From the NCBI RefSeq assembly GCF_017051705.1, contig NZ_JAFIDJ010000001.1:62001-126000 (forward strand): a stretch of DNA of 64,000 nucleotides, given 5' to 3'. This document shows, one piece after another, positions 32,642 to 41,412 of this stretch. Position 1 is the stretch's first letter, and each line of letters opens with the position of its first letter. Position numbers and translations under genes: made by a program. Source of the DNA: Algoriphagus lutimaris. GTDB taxonomy: Bacteria; Bacteroidota; Bacteroidia; Cytophagales; Cyclobacteriaceae. The notes under the pieces were generated by a model. It had not been told where the DNA came from. It saw only the letters and a list, made by a program, of their open reading frames with translations, and made no database searches.

Positions 32642-33745
32642 ATGAAGAAATTACTTTTGTTCAGCCTACTATTATTTGCCTTTTTAACGCTGCAGGCACA
32701 GCAAAAAGCCTGGATGCTTGGGCCTTTTGTTAGACCTGTTGACGCAAAACCTATCATTGCGCCACAGTCTACCACCACTTTCCAAGATCCTATGACTGGG
32801 AAAACAGTTGCCTGGGAATCTATGGCAACGTTTAACCCAGCTGCTGTGGTAAAAGGCAATCAGATAATGGTGCTCTATCGTGCCGAGGAGAAACTCGGGG
32901 AAAAAGAAATCGGTGGACATACCTCCAGAATAGGTTTGGCTAAATCGGATGATGGCCTTTCTTTCAAGAGGGAACCAGAACCTATTTTTTATCCGAAAGA
33001 GGATATGCAAAAAGAATTTGAATGGACAGGAGGGACGGAAGATCCTCGGATTGTCGAAACAGAAGAAGGCTTGTTTGTCTTGACCTATACCCAGTGGAAT
33101 AGAGATGTGCCGAGACTTGCAGTGGCCACTTCCAAAGATCTCAGGACATGGGAAAAGCATGGGCCCATTTTTAAAGATTGGAAAGATGGAAAGTACCATT
33201 TTACCGAATCAAAATCAGGGGCAATCGTTACTGAAATCAAAAATGGCAAGCTCTATGCAGCTAAAATTGATGGGAAGTATTGGATGTATTATGGAGTACC
33301 TCATATTTGGCAGGCCACATCCGAGGATTTGATCCATTGGCAACCGGTAGAGAATCACGAAGGAAACCGTGTGCCGGTTTTAAGTCCAAGGCCAGGGTAC
33401 TTTGATTCGTGGTTGGTAGAAGCAGGTCCGCCTCCTGTCTTGACAAAGGATGGAATTGTAGTGCTATACAATGCAGGAAATTCACAGCAGGTAGGAGTAA
33501 AAAATCTTGGCAACCGGGTTTATACAGGAGGACAGGCGCTTTTCTCCGCTACCGAACCTTGGAAATTATTGGATCGGGTGGAGGAACCTTTTATCCAACC
33601 TACATTGCCATTTGAAAAGTCAGGTCAATATCCTGAGGGGACCACATTTTTGGAAGGCTTGGTTTATTTTCAGAACCTGTGGTTTCTGTATTATGGCACA
33701 GCAGATAGTATGGTAGGAGTGGTTTCCTGGTCTGAGAAAAATTAA
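32642..33745 (+). CDS. Exported GH130-family glycoside phosphorylase/hydrolase
   Basis: A 367-residue protein with signal LLLFSLLLFAFLTLQAQ. The five-bladed propeller of GH130 is recognisable: FNPAAVVKGNQIMVLYRAEE, SRIGLAKSDDGLSFKREPEP, then the catalytic block GGTEDPRIVE with its proton-donor Asp near residue 130, followed by YTQWNRDVPRLAVATSKDL and LVEAGPPPVL. Known members cleave beta-1,4-mannosyl links by phosphorolysis or hydrolysis. A periplasmic location excludes dependence on cytosolic phosphate pools, so hydrolysis is more likely. No partner is adjacent. Confidence 0.88.
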   Translation: MKKLLLFSLLLFAFLTLQAQQKAWMLGPFVRPVDAKPIIAPQSTTTFQDPMTGKTVAWESMATFNPAAVVKGNQIMVLYRAEEKLGEKEIGGHTSRIGLAKSDDGLSFKREPEPIFYPKEDMQKEFEWTGGTEDPRIVETEEGLFVLTYTQWNRDVPRLAVATSKDLRTWEKHGPIFKDWKDGKYHFTESKSGAIVTEIKNGKLYAAKIDGKYWMYYGVPHIWQATSEDLIHWQPVENHEGNRVPVLSPRPGYFDSWLVEAGPPPVLTKDGIVVLYNAGNSQQVGVKNLGNRVYTGGQALFSATEPWKLLDRVEEPFIQPTLPFEKSGQYPEGTTFLEGLVYFQNLWFLYYGTADSMVGVVSWSEKN

Positions 33746-33751
33746 TCGATT

Positions 33752-33940
33752 TTAGATATTATAGCTATAAATAAAAGGACCGAAATCCTCATGATTATAA
33801 ACCCATTCAGTCTCATTGATATAGGATTCAGAATATGTTGAATCGACTTCAATTGACCACCAATTTCCTAAAATCCCGATTGAACTCACTTTCTTGGAAC
33901 AGCCAATCGAAGTAAAAAATAATAAGACTATTGGATCCAA
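33752..33940 (-). pseudogene. Short lipoprotein-like reading frame, possibly a fragment
   Basis: A frame of about 62 codons reads PIVLLFFTSIGC with a lipobox-like Cys, then GNWWSIEVDSTYSESYINET and VYNHEDFGPFIYSYNI. It resembles a small lipoprotein, but the only starts are a TTG or unlisted codons and no family was recognised. It may be a truncated gene. The rest of the 33746-34106 gap shows nothing else. Confidence 0.3.
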
Positions 33941-34106
33941 TAAAAAGATCTTTTCTTTCTCAAAATAAAACTTTTATGTGAGCCCTTTTTCAAATTAAAT
34001 CTAAAGAGAAGAGAAATCCACCATGGGTATTATTTGAATTTTTTAGACAATCCATTGATGGCATTGAGTCAATTTTTTAAAATAAGGCAAATTTAAAAAA
34101 CCGAAT

Positions 34107-35138
34107 TTATTTCGCCACAAACCAATCCATCCCATCAGGATTCTCAAAGCCAGGTATTTCTTTCATCACGGTCATGGTATTGGTGTCGATGACTACTAAT
34201 TTATTTCCGGCGCTTACTGCATAGTATGCCCGTGGTCGAACGGGATCGATGAGTATGCCCTCACCACCGGCACCTACGTCAATTTGTTTTACTTCTTTTC
34301 TTGTGGCCACATCCCAGACACGCAGCTCCGTGCCCTGCAGCTCATTCATCAAAACGTATTTTCCGTCTTTCGTAAACTTGATACGGTTGTTCAATCCCCC
34401 TTCAAATGAAATTGTATCGACCAATTTCATTTCCTGAACATTGATGATGGATAATTTCTTCGCATGCATGTGAAGCACCCAGAACTCCGTACCATCGGGT
34501 GAAAGTGCCATGCCTTCCATTCGGGTGTCACCGGGAAAATTATGGAATACAAAATTCTTCCGACCTCGATCATTGGTTACCCGATCAATAATAGAAATCA
34601 CTTGGCCATTGCTGCTGGCAGTGAAAATGCGATTTTCGTCAGGAGTGACGATGAGCATATGTGAACCACCGGGGAGGCCAATGACCTCATCAAAAGTTTT
34701 AGAGGTCGGATCATAACGCGAAATCAGGCGATTGGTCTCATGGCCTATGTAGAGATGATTGCCTGCGAAGGTAATCGCATGCCGGTTTCCAAATGCACTG
34801 ATATCAATGGGTTCCATTCTCTTTTGCTCAATCATATCCACTACTGTGATTCCTGGAAGATTCGAGCCGATGTATACATATCTCCCGTCGGTTGCCAGTT
34901 CGTGTAGATTTCCTCCTGCCGGAATACGAGCGACCACTTCCAATGTTTCCGGATCGATAATCACCAGTCGGCCTGCATCCTTCTCACCTAAAAGCAAAGC
35001 TTCTTTGGGAGTGGGGCCGAAGCTCACTACTGGTGAATCCGGATCAACGGCCTTGCTTTGCCTTTGTGCAAGTAAGGGTTGTACCTCAAACAGAAGAAGC
35101 GAAATCAGGACTAGTAATAAACAGCTTGAGTTTTTCAT
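34107..35138 (-). CDS. Exported YncE-like beta-propeller protein
   Basis: A 343-residue protein with signal LLLVLISLLLFEVQPLLAQ. Repeated strands of the form LVIIDPETLEVVARIPAGGN, VVDMIEQKRMEPIDI, ISIIDRVTNDRGR, LSIINVQEMKLVDTISF and LVVIDTNTMTVMKEIPGF define the six- or seven-bladed YncE/SMP-30-like propeller. No enzymatic motif is seen, so a binding role is likely. It stands alone, transcribed away from the repeat region. Confidence 0.86.
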   Translation of the reverse strand: MKNSSCLLLVLISLLLFEVQPLLAQRQSKAVDPDSPVVSFGPTPKEALLLGEKDAGRLVIIDPETLEVVARIPAGGNLHELATDGRYVYIGSNLPGITVVDMIEQKRMEPIDISAFGNRHAITFAGNHLYIGHETNRLISRYDPTSKTFDEVIGLPGGSHMLIVTPDENRIFTASSNGQVISIIDRVTNDRGRKNFVFHNFPGDTRMEGMALSPDGTEFWVLHMHAKKLSIINVQEMKLVDTISFEGGLNNRIKFTKDGKYVLMNELQGTELRVWDVATRKEVKQIDVGAGGEGILIDPVRPRAYYAVSAGNKLVVIDTNTMTVMKEIPGFENPDGMDWFVAK

Positions 35139-35318
35139 AACTGGAATTTGGATATGAGTAGTTATAAAAACCTGCTCTTAAGCTCGTCCTGTGCTGTCTT
35201 GAAGGTTCCGTTCTTTTTTTGTTGATTCTCTGGTTCATTGGGATAAGATGGTGTAGTTAAAACTACACCTAGTGGGGAAAGTGTAGGAGTAATCTCAGCT
35301 ACTTGAGGGGGGCTTGCT

Positions 35319-35456
35319 CTTCGAGATTTGTAATCTCGAAGCCTTATCTGAAGATTTATAATCTTCTAAAATTATATGTTTTTCTTTTTACGAGGATTGA
35401 AAATCCAATGAAATTGGTTCAGGATTACAAATCCTGAACAGCGGAATTTCAAATTC
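35319..35456. repeat. Cluster of five REP-like palindromes with a common GATT-3-AATC core
   Basis: In the 551-base gap 35139-35689, five palindromes have a 3-base centre: 35319-35341 (arms CTTCGAGATT/AATCTCGAAG, centre TGT), 35350-35366 (GAAGATT/AATCTTC, TAT), 35394-35406 (GGATT/AATCC, GAA), 35417-35439 (GTTCAGGATT/AATCCTGAAC, ACA) and 35444-35456 (GAATT/AATTC, TCA). Centres are 28, 42, 28 and 22 bases apart. Arms vary but pair perfectly, which means selection for pairing rather than for sequence. REP/RAYT-type elements are the closest known class. The rest of the gap shows no gene. Confidence 0.75.
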
Positions 35457-35632
35457 TTTTGGATGGGAAGATGAAGTTTTAAACTAGACCTATAGGAATG
35501 GGATTGTAACGGGACATCATAGCAGGTTGGTTCTTCTCCTTCCTCCCTCGGCGAAAAGGAGCAATCACGATAAAATGGTAGGATTGCCGTCAGCCAAGTA
35601 TTGAGAGTTAGAAGGCAATGCCGATTAATATT

Positions 35633-35662
35633 TTGGGATTGCTGCCTCATCCAGTATCTTTG
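35633..35662 (+). promoter_or_regulatory. Consensus promoter of the aguBA operon
   Basis: TTG at 35633-35635, 19 bases, then TATCTTTG at 35655-35662, a full match to the Bacteroidota promoter. Transcription would begin near 35669, about 20 bases before the GTG start. Confidence 0.8.
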
Positions 35663-35689
35663 TTCCCTTAACCATAAAACCGATCAATA

Positions 35690-36565
35690 GTGGCAAATAA
35701 AACTGTAAAAGTGGGCTTGGTCCAGTTGAGCTGTTCTGCTGATGTGGCAGCGAATCTCGAAAAAACCATTGTCGGAGTTCGCCAAGCGGCTGCCCAAGGC
35801 GCACAAGTGGTGGTCCTTCAGGAGCTGTTCCGTTCCCTATATTTTTGTGATGTAGAAGATTATGAAAACTTCAAGTTGGCCGAAGCCATCCCAGGTCCCT
35901 CTACGGATACCTTTGGTGCCTTGGCAAAAGAACTTGGAGTGGTCATTGTTGCATCCCTTTTTGAGAAAAGAGCAGAAGGCTTGTACCATAACACCACAGC
36001 AGTTTTGGATGCGGACGGTACCTATCTTGGGAAGTACCGAAAAATGCATATTCCAGATGATCCGGGCTATTTTGAGAAGTTTTACTTCACCCCTGGAGAT
36101 CTGGGTTATAAAGTATTCAATACCAAGTTCGGGAATATTGGAGTCTTGATCTGTTGGGATCAGTGGTATCCAGAAGCAGCAAGAATTACGGCTTTGAAAG
36201 GAGCGGATTTCTTAGTGTATCCTACCGCGATTGGTTGGCATAAGGATCAGGATGGCCTGACCAATGACGAACAATACGGTGCTTGGCAGACGATTCAGCG
36301 TTCCCATGCAGTGGCCAATGGGATTCCGGTAGTATCTGTGAACCGTTGTGGGATCGAAGGAGATATGAAATTTTGGGGAGGATCTTTCGTTTCCAATCCT
36401 TTTGGAAGAGTGATCTTCAAAGCTAGCCACGAAGAGGAGCAAATACACGTAGAGGAACTTGATTTTGCAAGTTCTGACCGATACAGAACGCACTGGCCTT
36501 TCTTGAGAGATCGAAGAATTGATTCTTATCAGCCGATTACCAAACGATTCCTGGACGAAGAATAG
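35690..36565 (+). CDS. aguB: N-carbamoylputrescine amidase
   Basis: A 291-residue nitrilase-superfamily enzyme. The catalytic triad is E45 (VVLQELF), K118 (YRKMHIPDDPGYFEKFYF) and C155 (VLICWDQWYPEAAR). The block after Lys118 is diagnostic for AguB. It releases CO2 and NH3 from N-carbamoylputrescine to give putrescine. The start is a GTG at 35690-35692, chosen because it heads the conserved N-terminus and lies 20 bases from the promoter's expected start. aguA begins 6 bases after its stop. Both are cytoplasmic. Confidence 0.95.
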   Translation: MANKTVKVGLVQLSCSADVAANLEKTIVGVRQAAAQGAQVVVLQELFRSLYFCDVEDYENFKLAEAIPGPSTDTFGALAKELGVVIVASLFEKRAEGLYHNTTAVLDADGTYLGKYRKMHIPDDPGYFEKFYFTPGDLGYKVFNTKFGNIGVLICWDQWYPEAARITALKGADFLVYPTAIGWHKDQDGLTNDEQYGAWQTIQRSHAVANGIPVVSVNRCGIEGDMKFWGGSFVSNPFGRVIFKASHEEEQIHVEELDFASSDRYRTHWPFLRDRRIDSYQPITKRFLDEE

Positions 36566-36571
36566 GACCTC

Positions 36572-37645
36572 ATGGCAAACATTTTTGAATTAGCGAAAAC
36601 CGGAGAAATGACTCCTGCGGAACTGGGGTATTATTTTCCAGCTGAATTCGCACCCCATACTGCTACATGGTTGAGTTGGCCGCATAAGGAGGAATCCTGG
36701 CCGGGCAAAATCCATACGATTTATCCAGCCTATTGCGAGTTTATCAAGATCGTCGCGAAAGGGGAGATTGTGAATATCAATGTGGCAGATGAAGCCATGA
36801 AGGCTTTTGCTGTAGCTCAGCTGGAACAAGCTGGTGCGGACCTAAGCAAAATCAAATTTCATTTTTTTCCAACCAACGATGCTTGGTGTCGTGATCATGG
36901 ACCAGCATTTCTGATCAATCCCGATGCGGAAGAGAAGAAAGCTTTGGTGAAATGGAATTACAATGCTTGGGGAAATAAATATCCACCGCATGACTTGGAC
37001 AACCAGATTCCTTATCGCATTGCAGAGCACTTAGGGATTCCTTGTTTTACACCTGGAATCGTCATGGAGGGAGGTTCTGTGGAGTTCAATGGCAAAGGAA
37101 CGCTTTTGACTTCTAGAGCTTGTCTCTTAAATGAGAATAGAAACCCACACCTGATTCAGTCTCAGATTGAGAAATACTTATGTGACTATTACGGAGTCAG
37201 TCATATCCTATGGGTAGGAGATGGGATTGTGGGAGATGATACCGATGGGCATATCGATGACATTACTCGCTTTGTGAATAACGATACCGTCGTGACCGTG
37301 GTGGAAGAAAATAAGTTGGATGAAAACCACTTGTTGCTCGAGGAGAATCTACAGGAGTTGAAGCAAATGCGTTTGGAAGATGGCAAACAATTGAATATTG
37401 TGGAGTTGCCGATGCCGGAAGCAAAGTACTACGAAGACCAGCGATTGCCTGCTTCCTATGCGAATTTCTACATCGCCAATGAAGCGGTGGTTGTACCGAC
37501 TTTCCGTGATAAAAATGACCAAAAAGCATTGGATATTTTGGGTGATTGCTTCAAAGATCGTAAGGTAGTAGGAGTGGATTCACTGGATATCATCTGGGGC
37601 TTGGGTAGTTTCCATTGCCTGAGTCAGCAGGAACCGGCTGTTTAG
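36572..37645 (+). CDS. aguA: Agmatine deiminase
   Basis: A 357-residue pentein-fold enzyme that converts agmatine to N-carbamoylputrescine, the step before AguB. FPAEFAPHTATWLSWPHKEE, NDAWCRDHGP, GIVMEGGSVEFNG, GDGIVGDDTDGHIDD and the C-terminal GSFHCLSQQEP carry the guanidine-binding Asp/Glu, the catalytic His (HID) and the catalytic Cys349. It shares the aguB promoter. The 6-base spacing and order match polyamine operons in many bacteria. No arginine decarboxylase is in the window to feed it. Confidence 0.96.
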   Translation: MANIFELAKTGEMTPAELGYYFPAEFAPHTATWLSWPHKEESWPGKIHTIYPAYCEFIKIVAKGEIVNINVADEAMKAFAVAQLEQAGADLSKIKFHFFPTNDAWCRDHGPAFLINPDAEEKKALVKWNYNAWGNKYPPHDLDNQIPYRIAEHLGIPCFTPGIVMEGGSVEFNGKGTLLTSRACLLNENRNPHLIQSQIEKYLCDYYGVSHILWVGDGIVGDDTDGHIDDITRFVNNDTVVTVVEENKLDENHLLLEENLQELKQMRLEDGKQLNIVELPMPEAKYYEDQRLPASYANFYIANEAVVVPTFRDKNDQKALDILGDCFKDRKVVGVDSLDIIWGLGSFHCLSQQEPAV

Positions 37646-37649
37646 TAGG

Positions 37650-38207
37650 CAGTGGTCAGTAACAGTGGGCAGTCACAGTAAACAGCCTCAGTTGGGAGTG
37701 TCTGAATTGTGAAACACGCATTAACTCCCCCTTTAAGTAGTTTCTTATTGGATGCTAATTTTAATCAAAGAGGGCTAGGGGGATTTGGGAATTTAGTATT
37801 AAGCCGGTAGTACCAGTGAGCAGTAATGAAAAGAACTGTTAGATTTCTTCTTAAATTCTTATAAAGTGCCATAGGTACGAAGTAACCATTGCGATCCCGA
37901 TATCAGTGCCATCGCCACGATACCTAAATCTGAAATCAAACTGTCTTCGTCCTCCAGCGACATCTTAAAAATTCTAAAGGCAATGGTGGGCTGGAGGGAA
38001 ATGGAATGATTATTTTTTACCAGGCATTCTATCCTTCGTTCCTCAGGATTTCATACCTGGCTATAGATATTAGACCCTTACAGGGTCAGTAAACTGCTAG
38101 ACATTATCTGAACCTAGAAACCATTTTCAGCTTTCTGACTTTAGCCTTCTGATTTTTTCAACAACTATAAAAGTTATCTGCAAACTGCTACTGAATACTG
38201 ACCACTG
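37650..38207. repeat. Repeat-bounded intergenic element with inverted CAGT-rich ends
   Basis: The 564-base gap between the two convergent genes holds CAGTGGTCAGTA at 37650-37661 and its exact reverse complement at 38196-38207. The left end repeats CAGT every 6-7 bases (37650, 37657, 37663, 37670, 37676), and the right end does so on the other strand. Inside are a GACCCT/AGGGTC palindrome with a 3-base centre (38073-38087) and a degenerate CAGGATT copy (38043-38059) like the REP family above. No gene, transposase or target duplication was identified. The element ends 2 bases before the ABC gene's stop. Confidence 0.6.
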
Positions 38208-38209
38208 TA

Positions 38210-38899
38210 TCAATGCCGGATCACCTTTCCATCTTCCATTTCGATGATGCGATCAGTGCCGGATGCGAATTCGGTATCGTGGGTGACGATCAGCATGGTC
38301 TGTCCGAATTCCTGAGCCAATTCCTTGAACTTGTTATACACAATGTCAGAGTTCTTTTTGTCCAGGTTTCCAGTAGGTTCATCTCCCATGATCAATAAGG
38401 GATCGTTGATTAAGGCCCTGGCAATGGCAACCCGCTGCTTTTGACCACCAGAAAGTTGGTAGGCTTTTTTCAAAGCATGATCCTCCATATCAAAAATCTT
38501 GAGCTTTTCCATAGCCCGGTGTTCCAGTTCTTGTCGGGAATATTTCCCAAGTTTCAATCCCGGAATCATAATGTTCTCCAATACAGAGAATTCATTGAGC
38601 AGGTAGTGAAACTGGAATACAAAACCGATTTTTTCATTTCTAAGCTTGGCTAGGTAGTTGGCAGGTTTTCCGGATATCAACTCCTGATCCATCCATAATT
38701 TCCCATCAAATGCCGTGTCCATGGTGGATAAAATATAAAGGAGCGTAGACTTCCCACAACCGGATTTACCTACCACCGAGACAAACTCTCCCCGATTGAT
38801 TCGAAAGGTTACCTTCTTTAGGACCTGGGTTTTAACCGGGTTATAGAAATATTTGTCTATGTCTTTCGCTTCTAAAACGCTTTTCTTTTCCAGACTCAT
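38210..38899 (-). CDS. ABC transporter ATP-binding subunit (LolD/MacB type)
   Basis: A 229-residue ATPase. Walker A is GKSGCGKST (residues 44-52), the signature LSGGQKQRVAIARAL is near 143, Walker B is LLIMGDEPTGNLD and the switch His is in IVTHDTEF. It belongs to the LolD/MacB lineage by the 'L-N-D-K-x-x-E-P-T-G-N-L-D' style Walker B region. It overlaps the permease gene by 4 bases. It energises the adjacent permease, which moves lipoprotein, peptide or toxic compound from or across the inner membrane. Confidence 0.92.
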   Translation of the reverse strand: MSLEKKSVLEAKDIDKYFYNPVKTQVLKKVTFRINRGEFVSVVGKSGCGKSTLLYILSTMDTAFDGKLWMDQELISGKPANYLAKLRNEKIGFVFQFHYLLNEFSVLENIMIPGLKLGKYSRQELEHRAMEKLKIFDMEDHALKKAYQLSGGQKQRVAIARALINDPLLIMGDEPTGNLDKKNSDIVYNKFKELAQEFGQTMLIVTHDTEFASGTDRIIEMEDGKVIRH

Positions 38900-40152
38900 T
38901 TTCCTCTGATAATATCTACTGGATCCACACCACTGGCTTTTCTGGCTGGGAAATAGCCGGCGAAATAAGTGGTAACTACACTGAAAATCCCACCGATTAA
39001 ATAGTATTTCACATTAAAATCTACCGGAAAAGTTTTGATGGTAGGCAATGCTTCTGTTTCAAAGGGGATTCGTTCTATGCCCAAACAGGCTAGAAAGCCT
39101 AAAATCAAGCCAATACTTCCCCCAACCACTCCGATGACCAAGGCAATGCTTATAAAAATCCTCTTTACATCTTGGGAATTGAAACCAATTGCTTTTAGGA
39201 TGGCGATGGTGTCCAATTTCTCATAAATCATCATGTTGAGAATATTGTAAATTCCAAAGCCAGAAACTACTAGAAGTGTAATTCCTACTGCATAACTGAT
39301 CAGAGTTCGGATGTAGGTTCCGGTTTCAAACTGTGCGTTGACCGTTTGAATATCGTCCGCATCAATTCCGAAAATTTCCCTGTATTCTTTTGCCATGGAA
39401 GGAGCTAGGTCTAAATCCGTAAGTTTGATTTGAATGTCTGTAATGTAGGAGGATGGTTCGCCTAGCATCTTTTGCACCGTAGAAATACTGGCAAAACTAT
39501 TGGCGTTGTCATAATCTCCTAGTCCGGATTGGTAATAGCCCACCACTTTCAATTGGATTTTATTTCCATTGGCGGTGGTGGCCTGGATTACATCTCCAAT
39601 ATCTGCTAACATCCGATCGGCTGCTCCTTTACCTAGGATAATGCTATTGGTTTGTTTGAGGTCCTCATAATCTCCGGTAGTCACATAATCTTGGAAAGCA
39701 AACAATTCTGCTTCCTTATCTACATCAATTCCGTTGACTACGCCTGTGATATCTATGGTTCCCACATTGAAAAATACCTGAGCGGCAATTTTGGGACTGA
39801 TTCCAGTAACCCTTGGATCTTCTTCCAAAGCGTGCATAATGGACTCACTGTTATAAATAGAAAGTCTGCTGGTACTTGGTCGAATGGACCGGATGAAGTT
39901 TAAGGAATTGGAAAATTCATCGCTGATATCTACCGGCTGATCGGGATTGGGTTTGATTTCATTGTAAAATCTAATATGAGGAGTTCGGTTCAATACCAAA
40001 CCATCAAGCATCTCGTTGAGCCCATTCATAAAACCCAGCAAAGTCACAAACATGGTGATACTGAAAGTGACTCCAATTGCAGCTACCAAGGTTTGCTTGA
40101 GTCTGGCTGTCATCAAAGCCTGAGAGATCTCTATGATCAATCCCCACTTCAT
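38896..40152 (-). CDS. FtsX/MacB-type ABC transporter permease
   Basis: A 418-residue permease: a first helix near residues 20-42 (TLVAAIGVTFSITMFVTLLG), a large periplasmic MacB-PCD domain (residues 45-290), then three helices (LISYAVGITLLVVSGFGIYN, FISIALVIGVVGGSIGLILG, YYLIGGIFSVVTTYFAGYFP) ending PARKASGVDPVDIIRG, the family's last cytoplasmic motif. It overlaps both neighbours by 4 bases. The mechanotransmission architecture suggests export by periplasmic work on substrate rather than transport through the permease. Confidence 0.9.
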   Translation of the reverse strand: MKWGLIIEISQALMTARLKQTLVAAIGVTFSITMFVTLLGFMNGLNEMLDGLVLNRTPHIRFYNEIKPNPDQPVDISDEFSNSLNFIRSIRPSTSRLSIYNSESIMHALEEDPRVTGISPKIAAQVFFNVGTIDITGVVNGIDVDKEAELFAFQDYVTTGDYEDLKQTNSIILGKGAADRMLADIGDVIQATTANGNKIQLKVVGYYQSGLGDYDNANSFASISTVQKMLGEPSSYITDIQIKLTDLDLAPSMAKEYREIFGIDADDIQTVNAQFETGTYIRTLISYAVGITLLVVSGFGIYNILNMMIYEKLDTIAILKAIGFNSQDVKRIFISIALVIGVVGGSIGLILGFLACLGIERIPFETEALPTIKTFPVDFNVKYYLIGGIFSVVTTYFAGYFPARKASGVDPVDIIRGK

Positions 40153-41258
40153 AATGCAGGTTTCAATAAAACAGTGGAAGCATCAATTCCCTCTAAGATC
40201 TCTGCAAATTGATAATTTCTGATTCCTACCTTGACGATTAATGTATCTTCATTTTCATTGATTACAAGAGAATCTGCAATCAAATAGGCTCGAGGGATGA
40301 CCAAGGTTTGTTCTTTCACTTCCGTGATGATATTCGCTTCCAAAGTCAGGTTGGGATACAACTGTGGGGGAGATTTGGAGAATTTGGCTTCCACTTTAAA
40401 GCTTTTACTTTGCATATCCATCAAAGGGTAGATTTTACTCACTACCGCTTCGAAGGCCTGCCCTTTATAGCTGTCCATGGAAACAGAAACCCGTTGTCCT
40501 ACTTCCACTTTCGAAATATCGTATTCATCTACCTGTAGTTCCAAAATGAAATCGTCTGCACTTCCCAGGACTGCCAACGCCACCTGAGGAGTCACCATTT
40601 CCCCTCGTTCTTTCAAAAGAGCATACACTTTACCATTGATTTTACTTTTCAGAACATAGTCACTCTCCAGGACCTTGCTGATGGCTAAATTCTTGGAAGC
40701 ACTGCTGGAATTGTATTCGATTTCACGTTTGAGGTCTTTGTATCTAATCAAAGCAGATTCGTATGCTGTCTTTGAATTTTCCCAGTTTAGCTTCTTTTGC
40801 TCAAATTCTATCTCTGTTCCAATGTTTTGATCATGCAGGCTTTTTTGTCTAACATACAGCAAGGAATCATTTAGCATCTTACTTTTATTGAGGTCAATGG
40901 CAAGTTGCAGGTCTCGGAGCCGAGATTGATTAGCCTGTAGGTCTGCATAGGATTTGGCGAGTTCTGCATTTTCCCTACTGAGTTTTTCACGCTCACTAAA
41001 TACTGCCAATAGGGGAGTTCCAATGGACACTGAATCTCCTTCTTCTACAAAAATCTCCTGAATTGGGCCGCTTGCATTGGTAAACGCATCGTATTGATCG
41101 ATGGCTTTGATATTGCCAGAAGCATAGACTGATTCGGTAATGGATTTTACTTCTGGACTGATTCGTTCTCCGGAACCATTACTACAGGAAAAAATAAAGA
41201 AGAGAAGGCCCAATAAAATTATTGGGATACTCATGTACTCAAAGCTGAATTTTCTCAT
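40149..41258 (-). CDS. Periplasmic adaptor (HlyD/MFP) lipoprotein
   Basis: A 369-residue membrane-fusion protein. Lipid anchor after IILLGLLFFIFSC (Cys25). Residues about 45-70 form the lipoyl half-motif (IQEIFVEEGDSVSIGTPLLA), 75-170 the coiled-coil hairpin (ELAKSYADLQANQSRLRDLQ), and 200-330 the barrel domains. It is the first gene of the operon adaptor-permease-ATPase. As in MacA, it would connect the inner-membrane pump to an outer-membrane factor such as TolC, which is not in the window. Confidence 0.88.
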   Translation of the reverse strand: MRKFSFEYMSIPIILLGLLFFIFSCSNGSGERISPEVKSITESVYASGNIKAIDQYDAFTNASGPIQEIFVEEGDSVSIGTPLLAVFSEREKLSRENAELAKSYADLQANQSRLRDLQLAIDLNKSKMLNDSLLYVRQKSLHDQNIGTEIEFEQKKLNWENSKTAYESALIRYKDLKREIEYNSSSASKNLAISKVLESDYVLKSKINGKVYALLKERGEMVTPQVALAVLGSADDFILELQVDEYDISKVEVGQRVSVSMDSYKGQAFEAVVSKIYPLMDMQSKSFKVEAKFSKSPPQLYPNLTLEANIITEVKEQTLVIPRAYLIADSLVINENEDTLIVKVGIRNYQFAEILEGIDASTVLLKPAL

Positions 41259-41412
41259 AGGGATCCTTTGAGTGGAAAGTTGGATTTTGCTTACCTGAAA
41301 ATAAGGACAATTATGGGATAAGTCCAGTTTTATTGAAACACTTGATTTTTTAATTCCATATTCCGTAAGATTAAGTTATTTTAGTAGTCATTGTTTTCGG
41401 CTACCGCTATCT

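Noticed and set aside
35319-35456. The palindrome cluster as a tRNA or riboswitch
   Set aside because: No cloverleaf, no CCA or conserved T-loop sequence, and no riboswitch-family motif; independent hairpins explain it.
37650-37685. CAGT repeats as a CRISPR array
   Set aside because: Units are 6-7 bases apart and no spacers of 25 bases or more, nor any cas gene, are present.
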